The position numbers and the translations under genes are program-made. From contig SYAA01000130.1 in the NCBI GenBank assembly GCA_005789055.1, forward strand, positions 1-5,099: a DNA stretch of 5,099 nt, given 5' to 3'. Position 1 is the first letter of the stretch; the number at the start of each line of letters is the position of its first letter. Below are positions 1-5,099 of this stretch, piece by piece. This DNA is from Actinomycetota bacterium. Its GTDB lineage: Bacteria > Actinomycetota > Actinomycetes > Mycobacteriales > Mycobacteriaceae. The notes under the pieces were generated by a model. The model was not told where the DNA came from. It worked only from the letters and a program-made list of their open reading frames with translations, and did no database searches.

Positions 1-1296
1 CCCGATGACCTCGCCGATCTTGTCGACCGGCACCTTGATGGCCGTGACGCGCGGCGCGTACGGGCTCATCTCGTCGGGGGCGTCGATGGCCTCGGCCATC
101 ACGTCTAGGATCACCAGGCGGGCGTCCTTGGCCTGTGCCAAAGCACCGGCCAACACGTGCGAGGGGATGCCATCGAGCTTGGTGTCCAACTGCAGTGCGG
201 TGACGAACTCATTGGTGCCGGCGACCTTTAAGTCCAGATCGCCGAACGCGACTTCGGCACCGAGGATGTCGGTGAGCGCGACGTAGCGCGTCTCACCGTT
301 GACCTCATCGGACACCAGACCCATTGCGATACCGGCTACCGGCGCCTTCAGTGGCACACCGGCATTCAGCAGCGACAGCGTCGAGGCGCACACCGAGCCC
401 ATCGACGTCGAACCGTTAGAACTCAACGCCTCAGAGACCTGCCGAATGGCGTACGGGAACTCCTCGACGCTGGGCAGCACCGGCATCAGGGCGCGCTCAG
501 CGAGCGCACCGTGGCCGATCTCGCGCCGCTTGGGCGAACCCACCCGACCCGTCTCACCGGTCGAGTACGGCGGGAAGTTGTAGTGATGCATGTAGCGCTT
601 GGACTTCTCCGGCCCCAGCGAGTCGATCTGCTGGGCCATCTTGACCATGTCCAGTGTGGTGACGCCCATGATCTGAGTCTCGCCGCGCTCGAACAGCGCA
701 CTGCCGTGCGCCCGCGGAATGATCGCCACCTCAGCGCTCAGCGCGCGGATATCGGTGATACCACGGCCGTCGATGCGGAAGTGGTCGGTCAGGATCCGTT
801 GGCGCACGAGCTTTTTGGTCAGCGACCGGAACGCCGCGCCGATCTCCTTCTCACGCCCGGCGAAGTTCTCGCCCAGACGGTTGAGCACATCACCCTTGAT
901 CTGCTCAGTGCGCTCGTCACGCTCCTGCTTACCGGCGATGGTGAGCGCCTGCGACAGCGAGTCGCCAGCCACGTCGACCACGGCCGCATAGGCGTCGTCG
1001 GCGTAGTCCGGGAACACCGGATAGTCGGCGGTCTCCTTGGCGGCCCGGCTGGCCAGATCGCGTTGCGCTGCGCACAGGGCCGCGATGAACGGCTTAGCCG
1101 CTTCCAGCCCCTCGGCGACGATGCTCTCGGTGGGCGCGGTGGCGCCGCCGGCGATGAGTTCGATGACGCGATCGGTGGCCTCGGCCTCGACCATCATGAT
1201 CGCGACGTCACCGTCGTGAACGACTCGGCCGGCGACGACCATGTCGCACACCGCGTCCTTGAGTTGGTCGACGGTCGGGAACGCCACCCACTGACC

Positions 1297-1326
1297 CCCG
1301 CCGGCGGAGCCGGAATTCCGGCTCGT
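1297..1326 (-). repeat. Ten-codon insertion in gpsI containing a perfect 18-bp palindrome
   Basis: Between VALI and [12 protein letters not shown] the frame encodes [10 protein letters not shown]. The M. tuberculosis and Streptomyces proteins, as I recall them, have about one residue there (VALIDGQWVAFP type), so the net gain is about nine residues (27 bp, in frame). Bases 1307-1324 read GAGCCGGAATTCCGGCTC, which equals its own reverse complement and is centred on an EcoRI site. The encoded stretch resembles a flexible linker. It could be a tolerated surface loop, a hairpin-templated insertion, or a cloning-linker artefact. Confidence 0.75.
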
Positions 1327-1554
1327 GATCAGCGCAACCCGCACGCCACCGACCGGACCGGAGAACGGCAGGCCCGCGATCTGCGTGGAGGCCGATGCGG
1401 CGTTGATGGCCAGCACGTCGTAGAGATCATTGGGATCGAGGCTCAGGATCGTCACGACGACCTGGATCTCGTTGCGCAGGCCGGAGACGAACGACGGGCG
1501 CAGCGGCCGGTCGATCAGACGGCAGGTGAGGATGGCGTCGGTGGACGGCCGGCC

Positions 1555-1557
1555 CTA
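1555..1557 (-). other. In-frame premature TAG (amber) stop at gpsI codon 93
   Basis: The coding strand reads TTC TTC CGC CGC TAG GGC CGG CCG: FFRR, stop, GRP. Other PNPases read FFRREGRP (E. coli FFKREGRP), so a GAG codon has most simply become TAG by one G-to-T change (C-to-A on the plus strand). The frame does not shift: codons 94 onward ([21 protein letters not shown]) continue as normal PNPase. The next possible in-frame start codons lie inside RNase PH domain 1, so restarting would give a truncated core. Confidence 0.95.
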
Positions 1558-1891
1558 GCGGCGGAAGAACGAGCCGGGGATCCGACCCGCGGCATACATC
1601 CGCTCCTCAACATCGATGGTCAGCGGGAAGAAGTCGAAGTGCTCTTTGGGTGACTTGCCGGCGGTGGTCGCCGACAGCAGCATGGTTTCGTCGTCTAAGT
1701 AGGCGACGACGGCGCCGGCGGCCTGTTGGGCCAGCCGGCCGGTCTCGAATCGGATGGTGCGGGTGCCGAAGCTCCCGTTGTCGATGGTGGCGGTTGCTTC
1801 GAACACGCCTTCGTCGATTTCTGCTACAGACATAGAGGTCCGTACAGCCTTTCTGGGGATTCACTCTTCAGATGTTTCGCGTCGCCACAGT

Positions 1892-1912
1892 GACCTCGGG
1901 TGACCCGAGATC
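1892..1912 (-). promoter_or_regulatory. Nine-base-pair hairpin in the gpsI leader
   Basis: On the transcribed strand the 5' arm GATCTCGGG and the 3' arm CCCGAGGTC pair along all nine positions (one G-U wobble) around a three-base loop TCA. It ends 58 bases before the gpsI ATG. In E. coli, pnp is controlled by its own product through a hairpin in the leader that RNase III cuts. A similar role here is inference by analogy only. No U-run follows, so it does not look like a classical terminator. Confidence 0.45.
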
Positions 1913-2095
1913 GAAGGCCCCCGGGTACGGCTACGGCCGTCGATCGAAGCGGCCGGGGTGTGAAAACAGCCCGGCAGCCACTACCGAAGACCGCCCGATC
2001 AGGGAGTCTCGCTAGGGAGACGCAGGAACGCCGCGCGCTGATGTGCGCGCACCGCACCGGGTGTTCGAGCCGGTGAACGGCCCATAACGGTTCTG

Positions 2096-2101
2096 ATCCT
2101 A
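2096..2101 (-). promoter_or_regulatory. Possible -10 box (TAGGAT) upstream of gpsI
   Basis: TAGGAT fits the mycobacterial SigA-type TANNNT pattern and lies just after the rpsO hairpin. The best -35 match is TGGACC, with a 20-base spacer that contains the hairpin, which is too long. Transcription from here would give gpsI a leader of roughly 255 bases. The call is weak. Confidence 0.2.
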
Positions 2102-2103
2102 CA

Positions 2104-2120
2104 CCGCCGGTGTCCGGCGG
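2104..2120 (-). terminator. GC-rich hairpin directly after rpsO
   Basis: CCGCCGG and CCGGCGG form a perfect seven-base-pair stem with a three-base loop (ACA), starting ten bases after the rpsO stop codon. No T-run follows (TGTAGGATC), so it may act as an inefficient terminator, as a 3' end that protects rpsO mRNA, or as an RNase processing site between rpsO and gpsI. E. coli has a terminator and a processing hairpin in the equivalent place. The sequence alone does not separate these options. Confidence 0.45.
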
Positions 2121-2130
2121 CGGTCCATGG

Positions 2131-2400
2131 TCAGCGACGCAGGCCGAGGCGCTCGATGAGCGATCGGTACCGCTCGATGTCCACCTTCGCCACGTACTTG
2201 AGCAGCCGACGACGGCGGCCGACGAGAAGCAGCAGCCCCCGACGGGAGTGGTGATCGTGCTTGTGGGTCTTGAGGTGCTCGGTGAGATCGGAGATGCGCT
2301 TGGTCAGCATCGCGACCTGCGCTTCCGGTGATCCGGTATCGGTTTCGTGCAGGCCGTAGGAGCCCAGGATCTCTTTTTTCTGCTCGGTAGTAAGCGCCAC
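2131..2400 (-). CDS. rpsO: 30S ribosomal protein S15
   Basis: S15 binds 16S rRNA in the central domain early in 30S assembly and contributes to a bridge with the 50S subunit. The 89-residue product (M)[34 protein letters not shown] has the full family length and all its landmarks: the DTGSPEAQ segment after helix 1, the [31 protein letters not shown] core with its rRNA-binding His/Arg/Lys residues, and the [14 protein letters not shown] end. It is intact. The start is GTG at 2400, giving the conserved (M)ALT N-terminus; a longer open frame in the same phase upstream is a shadow of ribF. The preceding GACGGGG is only a modest ribosome binding site. It follows ribF after 91 bases and precedes gpsI, the classical rpsO-pnp pairing. 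A promoter candidate lies at 2481-2509. Confidence 0.97.
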   Translation of the reverse strand: MALTTEQKKEILGSYGLHETDTGSPEAQVAMLTKRISDLTEHLKTHKHDHHSRRGLLLLVGRRRRLLKYVAKVDIERYRSLIERLGLRR

Positions 2401-2480
2401 GCGAAATACCCCGTCTGTTTCAGTACCGCGAATGGTGATCGTGCCGTGGCCACCGCGGACTGCAGCGCACGTGGTCCCGA

Positions 2481-2509
2481 ATACTACCGGGTCAGGACTG
2501 AGCCGCCAA
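2481..2509 (-). promoter_or_regulatory. Promoter candidate for rpsO
   Basis: On the minus strand, TTGGCG (2509-2504) and TAGTAT (2486-2481) are separated by exactly 17 bases. Each matches the sigma-70/SigA consensus at four of six positions, and TAGTAT fits the mycobacterial TANNNT rule. The -35 lies inside the last codons of ribF and the -10 just after its stop codon. A start about seven bases further on would give rpsO a 5' UTR of roughly 70 bases and separate it from ribF transcription. Confidence 0.45.
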
Positions 2510-3481
2510 AATGCCGCGAGCCTTCTCGGTATCGCGACCCATGGCCGCGATGAGGTCATCGACAGAGCCGAATTTCTTCTGTCCGCGGATTCGCGCGACG
2601 AAGTCGACGGCGACATGCTGGCCGTACAGGTCCGCGGACGTATCCAGGACGAAGGCCTCCACCGTGCGAGTGCGTCCGGAGAATGTCGGGTTGGTGCCCA
2701 CGGACACCGCGGCCATCGAACGCTCACCGGGCACGATCGACCCGGTCCCGGGGCCGGGTCCGGCCTGTCTGCCAAGCACCGTGAACCAGGCGGCATAAAC
2801 CCCGTCGGCCGGAATCGCCGAATGCATCGGAGGGGCGACGTTGGCGGTCGGGTAGCCCATGCCCTTGCCGCGTCCGTCGCCGCGCACCACCACGCCTTCA
2901 ACCCGGTGTGGGCGGCCGAGAGCCTCGGTGGCAGCCACCACATCGCCGGCGTCGACGCAGGCCCGGACGTAGGTGGACGAGAAGGTGACGGTCTCGCTCA
3001 GGTGGTGCTCGGCGACCAGGGACACCCCATCCACCGCGAATCCCAGGCGATCGCCGGCCTTGCGGAGGGTGTCGACGGTGCCAGCGGCCTTCTTGCCGAA
3101 GGTGAAGTTCTCCCCCACCACCACTTCCACCACGTGCAGGCGCTCGACGAGCAGTTCATGGATGTAGCGATCCGGGGTGAGCTTCATGAAGTCGGGCGTG
3201 AACGGGATGACCAGGAAAACGTCCACACCGAGTTCCTCAACCAGTTCGGCGCGCCGCGCCAGGGTGGTCAGTTGCGCGGGGTGACTGCCCGGGAACACGA
3301 CCTCCATCGGGTGCGGATCGAAGGTCATCAGCACCGTCGGCACCCCGCGGGCCCGGCCCGCCTTGACAGCCCGGGCGATGATCTCGGCATGGCCACGGTG
3401 CACGCCGTCGAACACCCCGATGGTCAGCACGCAGCGACCCCAATCCGAGGGGATCCCGCCCTTTCCGCGCCAGCGTTCCAC
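2492..3481 (-). CDS. ribF: Bifunctional riboflavin kinase / FAD synthetase
   Basis: RibF phosphorylates riboflavin to FMN (kinase module) and adenylates FMN to FAD (FMN adenylyltransferase module) in the cytoplasm. From the GTG at 3481 the product has 329 residues, typical for the family. The N-terminal nucleotidyltransferase module shows [10 protein letters not shown] at about 22-31, then FDPHPMEVV and the TFSSTYVR motif. The C-terminal flavokinase module begins near [17 protein letters not shown] and shows GYPTANV (the PTAN ATP/Mg site), PADGVYAAW, and VGTNPTF...VEAFVLD with the expected catalytic Glu. The GTG at 3481 is preferred because it aligns with the M. tuberculosis N-terminus (MQRWRG versus (M)ERWRG); a GTG at 3508 would add nine residues without family support. 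There is no clear Shine-Dalgarno, but a TAGGCT box ends eight bases before the start, which could suit a leaderless message. No disruption is visible. Confidence 0.97.
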   Translation of the reverse strand: MERWRGKGGIPSDWGRCVLTIGVFDGVHRGHAEIIARAVKAGRARGVPTVLMTFDPHPMEVVFPGSHPAQLTTLARRAELVEELGVDVFLVIPFTPDFMKLTPDRYIHELLVERLHVVEVVVGENFTFGKKAAGTVDTLRKAGDRLGFAVDGVSLVAEHHLSETVTFSSTYVRACVDAGDVVAATEALGRPHRVEGVVVRGDGRGKGMGYPTANVAPPMHSAIPADGVYAAWFTVLGRQAGPGPGTGSIVPGERSMAAVSVGTNPTFSGRTRTVEAFVLDTSADLYGQHVAVDFVARIRGQKKFGSVDDLIAAMGRDTEKARGILAAQS

Positions 3482-3488
3482 GCCGATA

Positions 3489-3494
3489 AGCCTA
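3489..3494 (-). promoter_or_regulatory. Possible -10 box for a leaderless ribF transcript
   Basis: TAGGCT fits TANNNT. Seven bases (TATCGGC) separate it from the ribF GTG, so RNA started at the usual distance would begin at or next to the start codon. Leaderless messages are common in mycobacteria, and ribF has no good ribosome binding site here. The hexamer at the -35 distance (GATCCC) is poor, so the call is tentative. Confidence 0.3.
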
Positions 3495-3512
3495 CGGCGC
3501 AGCGCCACCGAG

Positions 3513-3527
3513 GGATCGCAACGATCC
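3513..3527. repeat. Short perfect inverted repeat between truB and ribF
   Basis: GGATCG and CGATCC form a six-base-pair stem around three bases, and the ACC/GGT flanks could extend it past a bulge. It sits mid-way in the 79-bp gap after the truB stop codon. No T-run follows on the minus strand, so it is at most a weak terminator or an operator-like palindrome. Confidence 0.3.
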
Positions 3528-3559
3528 GGTGACGATTGGCTGATCCGCCAGGCGATTGC

Positions 3560-4480
3560 CTACAGCGTCGCCGGGCGGATCACCACGACCGACGCGGTCT
3601 TGGGGCCACGATCCTCCAGCAGGGCAAGTACCCGCCCGGCCGGGTCGGTCGCGGCGTAGACCCCCTCAATTCCCGCCGCCGGCAGCGGACGACCGTGGCC
3701 GGCGTCGAGGGCCTGCTCAGCGGTGATGTCGCGGCGCGGGAACCCCAGCAGGCAAGCCTGGTCGAGGGTGTAGCTCAGGCTGGGCTGCTCGGCGAGTTCC
3801 TCGAGCGTGCGGGCGTGATCGAGCCCGTATCTGCCAACCCGGGTGCGACGGAGCGCGGTCAGGTGCCCGCCTACGCCCAGCGTCTCGCCCAGATCGCGGG
3901 CCAGTGCCCGGATGTAGGTTCCCGACGAACAATCCACGTCGACGTCGATGTCGACAAACGCGCCCTCCCGACGGATCGCCAACACCTCGAAGCGGTCGAT
4001 GCGCACCGTGCGAGGGGCCAGTTCGACTTCCTCGCCCTCGCGGACACGTTGGTAGGCCCGCTTGCCGCCGACCTTGATCGCACTGACCGCCGACGGCCGC
4101 TGGGCGATCTCGCCGCGCAGTGCCGCGATACCGTCGCTGATCGCACTATCGGTCACATCGGTCGCCGGAACATCGGAGACCACGTCACCTTCGGCATCAT
4201 CAGTGGTGGTGCTTCGGCCGAGCCGGATGGTGGCCACGTAGGACTTCGACGTGCCACTGAGCAGACCGAGGATCTTAGTTGCCCGTTCGATGCCGATCAC
4301 CAGCACGCCGGTGGCCATCGGGTCGAGAGTGCCGGCGTGGCCGACCTTGCGGGTGCCGAAGATGCGTCGGCAACGTCCGACGACGTCGTGGCTCGTCATT
4401 CCGGCGGGCTTGTCGACGACGACAATGCCGGGATTCAGATGAGCGCCAGTCGTAGCACGATCGCCGTGAGCGCCAGTCAC
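3560..4480 (-). CDS. truB: tRNA pseudouridine(55) synthase
   Basis: TruB isomerises U55 to pseudouridine in the T-loop of elongator tRNAs and acts as a tRNA chaperone in the cytoplasm. The product has 306 residues from GTG 4480, close to the M. tuberculosis length. Visible motifs are [17 protein letters not shown] (18-34), [16 protein letters not shown] with the catalytic Asp at about 53, the [10 protein letters not shown] segment with the conserved Tyr at about 81, [18 protein letters not shown], and [15 protein letters not shown], which holds the conserved active-site Arg. An actinobacterial TruB C-terminal domain follows. The start is placed at GTG 4480 because it overlaps the pptT stop codon as GTGA, the usual coupled arrangement; upstream in-frame codons lie inside pptT. 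The first 15 residues contain a nine-residue repeat created by a 27-bp DNA duplication, so the N-terminal tail is longer than in relatives but the catalytic core is unaffected. Confidence 0.95.
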   Translation of the reverse strand: MTGAHGDRATTGAHLNPGIVVVDKPAGMTSHDVVGRCRRIFGTRKVGHAGTLDPMATGVLVIGIERATKILGLLSGTSKSYVATIRLGRSTTTDDAEGDVVSDVPATDVTDSAISDGIAALRGEIAQRPSAVSAIKVGGKRAYQRVREGEEVELAPRTVRIDRFEVLAIRREGAFVDIDVDVDCSSGTYIRALARDLGETLGVGGHLTALRRTRVGRYGLDHARTLEELAEQPSLSYTLDQACLLGFPRRDITAEQALDAGHGRPLPAAGIEGVYAATDPAGRVLALLEDRGPKTASVVVIRPATL

Positions 4481-4504
4481 AGCACGATCGCCGTGAGCGC
4501 CAGT
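4440..4504 (-). repeat. 27-bp tandem duplication across the pptT/truB junction
   Basis: Copy 1 spans 4504-4478, copy 2 spans 4477-4451, and an 11-base partial third copy (ACTGGCGCTCA) spans 4450-4440. Copies 1 and 2 are identical except for two adjacent bases near the end: GTGCTGTG in copy 1 and GTGCTACG in copy 2. Copy 1 encodes the last residues of PptT (ALTAIVL) and provides both its TGA and the truB GTG. Copy 2 encodes extra TruB residues. The unit is nine codons, so the truB frame is kept. Confidence 0.93.
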
Positions 4505-5099
4505 CCCCCGGCCACCGACCACCGGCCGGCCAGTTCGCACAGCGGCGGACCGGAAAGTGCGGCGGGGTCGATCAAGATGCGGGACACGAAGTCCCCTGTC
4601 GTGCCGTCAGATCCGACTGTGAACGTGATGTGGGCGTCCTCGAAGCCCAGCCAGCGCTGCGTCAACGGGAACCATGCCTTATAGGTGGCTTCCTTGGCGC
4701 AGAACAGAATTCGGTCCCAACGCAGCTCTGCGGGCAGCGCGGATATCTCCGTGCGCTCGACCGGCAGGCTGATTGCGTCAAGCACCCCCTTGGGTAGCAC
4801 GCCATGCGGTTCGGCGTCGATGCCGACCGATCGCACCGCGACACTTCGGCCGACCACCGCCCCGCGGTAGCCCTCACAGTGCGTGAGGCTGCCCACTACA
4901 CCATCGGGCCAGTGCGGTTCGCCCTTCTCTCCTTTGAGGATCGGCGAGGGCGGCACGCCGAGTTGCGCCATGGCCACCCGGGCGCAATGCCGCACGGTGA
5001 TGAATTCGTTGCGCCGCTTGGCAACCGAACGCGCGATCAGCGCTTCCTCCTCCGGCAGGGCAGCAAGATGCGACGGATCGTCATACATCTCGGCATAGA
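4477..5099 (-). CDS. pptT: 4'-phosphopantetheinyl transferase PptT (5' end outside window)
   Basis: PptT transfers the phosphopantetheine arm from CoA to a Ser of acyl, peptidyl and aryl carrier proteins, activating polyketide synthases and NRPSs needed in mycobacteria for mycolic acids, virulence lipids and mycobactin. The frame runs off the right edge: Y-A-E precedes the Met at 5088, matching the M. tuberculosis LAYAELYSDP region, so about 23 residues are missing and this Met is internal. Counting from it, GIDAEP supplies the Mg ligands D91 and E93, and [16 protein letters not shown] supplies E133 and K137 (M. tuberculosis D114, E116, E157, K161). [18 protein letters not shown] and GSLTHC are the CoA-binding and family segments. 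The protein ends LALTAIVL, as in relatives. All catalytic residues are present. Its stop codon overlaps the truB start by four bases, suggesting translational coupling. In M. tuberculosis the gene upstream encodes the opposing hydrolase PptH; that region is not in the window. Confidence 0.96.
   Translation of the reverse strand, partial: YAEMYDDPSHLAALPEEEALIARSVAKRRNEFITVRHCARVAMAQLGVPPSPILKGEKGEPHWPDGVVGSLTHCEGYRGAVVGRSVAVRSVGIDAEPHGVLPKGVLDAISLPVERTEISALPAELRWDRILFCAKEATYKAWFPLTQRWLGFEDAHITFTVGSDGTTGDFVSRILIDPAALSGPPLCELAGRWSVAGGLALTAIVL

Larger units (their letters stand above)
1..1833 (-). pseudogene. gpsI: Polynucleotide phosphorylase (PNPase/guanosine pentaphosphate synthetase), interrupted by an in-frame stop; 3' end outside window
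   Basis: PNPase is a trimeric cytoplasmic 3'-5' exoribonuclease that degrades RNA phosphorolytically to nucleoside diphosphates. The frame starts at ATG 1833 ([20 protein letters not shown]) and has the family layout: RNase PH domain 1 from about residue 1 to 145 with the FFRR motif at 89-92, an all-alpha linker, RNase PH domain 2 from about 352 (HFRIDGRG, then KRREIGHG and [10 protein letters not shown]), and the start of the KH domain at about 592 (VDKIGEVIG). The window covers 611 codons; the M. tuberculosis protein is about 750 residues, so the rest of KH and the S1 domain lie outside. Three oddities are visible. Codon 93 is TAG where relatives have Glu. Residues 170-179 are an extra Ser/Gly-rich segment. 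Residue 528 is Val in [10 protein letters not shown], where the family has a metal-binding Asp. Apart from the TAG I read no stop in this frame down to base 1. The 92-residue peptide ending at 1555 would be an inactive fragment. A sequencing or assembly error is a real alternative. Identity is very sure; pseudogene status is less so. Confidence 0.9.
1834..2130 (-). other. rpsO-gpsI intergenic region, probable structured gpsI leader
   Basis: This stretch of about 300 bases has no convincing gene. M. tuberculosis has lppU between rpsO and gpsI, but I see no lipoprotein signal or other remnant of it here. Several short inverted repeats could fold in RNA made from the minus strand: 2104-2120 just after rpsO, 2033-2050 (GCGCGC arms around six bases), 2006-2021 (GTCTC/GAGAC arms) and 1892-1912, the strongest one near gpsI. 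The only TANNNT-type -10 box I find on the minus strand is TAGGAT at 2101-2096, and it has a poor -35. The gpsI start at 1833 has only a weak purine stretch before it (GGA about 7 bases upstream, AAAGG further away). Confidence 0.5.

Noticed and set aside
511..1653. Plus-strand open frame of 380 codons antisense to gpsI
   Set aside because: It mirrors the gpsI codons, shows no recognisable protein features, and crosses a well-conserved coding region. Such shadow frames are normal in GC-rich DNA.
1824..2057. Minus-strand 77-codon frame in the gpsI leader that ends just inside gpsI
   Set aside because: It could be imagined as a leader peptide, but it has no ribosome binding site I trust and no recognisable motif. 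A chance frame of this length is expected at this GC content.
2735..2770. GC-rich near-palindromic run in ribF (Gly-Pro repeats, AGPGPGTG)
   Set aside because: It encodes a short loop in the flavokinase domain that differs in length between species and is explained by simple Gly/Pro codon repetition.
2131..2943. Long N-terminal extension of rpsO (270 codons in total)
   Set aside because: The extra 181 codons overlap ribF in another frame and look like random Arg/Pro/Ser-rich sequence. S15 starts at the GTG giving (M)ALTTEQ.
3482..3508. Alternative ribF start at GTG 3508
   Set aside because: It would add nine residues (MALRRRLIG) that lack a counterpart in the M. tuberculosis protein.
2432..3532. 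Plus-strand open frame of 366 codons antisense to ribF
   Set aside because: ribF on the other strand matches its family end to end; the antisense product is His/Arg/Gly-rich low-information sequence.
4481..4540. Alternative truB start upstream, inside pptT
   Set aside because: It would overlap the conserved pptT 3' end by about 60 bases. The GTGA overlap at 4477-4480 is the more plausible coupled start.
3536..4684. Plus-strand open frame of 382 codons antisense to truB and the end of pptT
   Set aside because: It is a shadow of truB, with no family motif. It even contains the translated tandem repeat (TIAVSAS), which is explained by the DNA duplication.

Overview
The window looks like the core chromosome of a mycobacterium (Mycobacterium in the broad sense). 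The DNA is GC-rich, GTG start codons are common, and every protein reads as a close relative of the M. tuberculosis PptT/TruB/RibF/RpsO/GpsI set (compared from memory). I cannot name the species. All supported genes lie on the minus strand, so transcription runs from high to low coordinates: pptT (cut off by the right edge) -> truB -> ribF -> rpsO -> gpsI (cut off by the left edge).

Right part (about 3480-5099): pptT, a 4'-phosphopantetheinyl transferase, overlaps truB, the tRNA psi55 synthase, by four bases (GTGA). A 27-bp tandem duplication sits exactly on this junction. It repeats the 3' end of pptT and lengthens the N-terminus of TruB by nine residues. A 79-bp gap with a small hairpin and a possible leaderless-type -10 box leads to ribF.

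Middle (about 2100-3480): ribF is the bifunctional riboflavin kinase/FAD synthetase. A good promoter candidate (TTGGCG, 17-bp spacer, TAGTAT) overlaps its 3' end and would serve rpsO (ribosomal protein S15). A strong GC hairpin follows the rpsO stop codon directly. The next roughly 300 bp hold no convincing gene but several possible RNA hairpins, and so look like a structured leader for gpsI.

Left part (1-1833): this is gpsI (pnp), polynucleotide phosphorylase, in its usual place downstream of rpsO. It is the unusual part of the window. The reading frame is interrupted by an in-frame TAG at codon 93, where relatives have Glu. Beyond the stop it stays open and recognisable to the window edge. 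It also carries a ten-codon Ser/Gly-rich segment, where relatives have about one residue, built around a perfect 18-bp palindrome. The conserved metal-binding Asp (E. coli D486 equivalent) is replaced by Val. The neighbouring genes show no such damage. Either this gpsI is being lost, perhaps compensated by another copy or enzyme, or the assembly has errors here.

Functionally this is a translation and RNA-metabolism neighbourhood (tRNA modification, ribosomal protein, RNA decay) combined with cofactor genes (FAD/FMN synthesis and activation of carrier proteins for lipid and siderophore synthesis). I found no mobile element, CRISPR array, tRNA or rRNA, and no previously undescribed multi-gene system.
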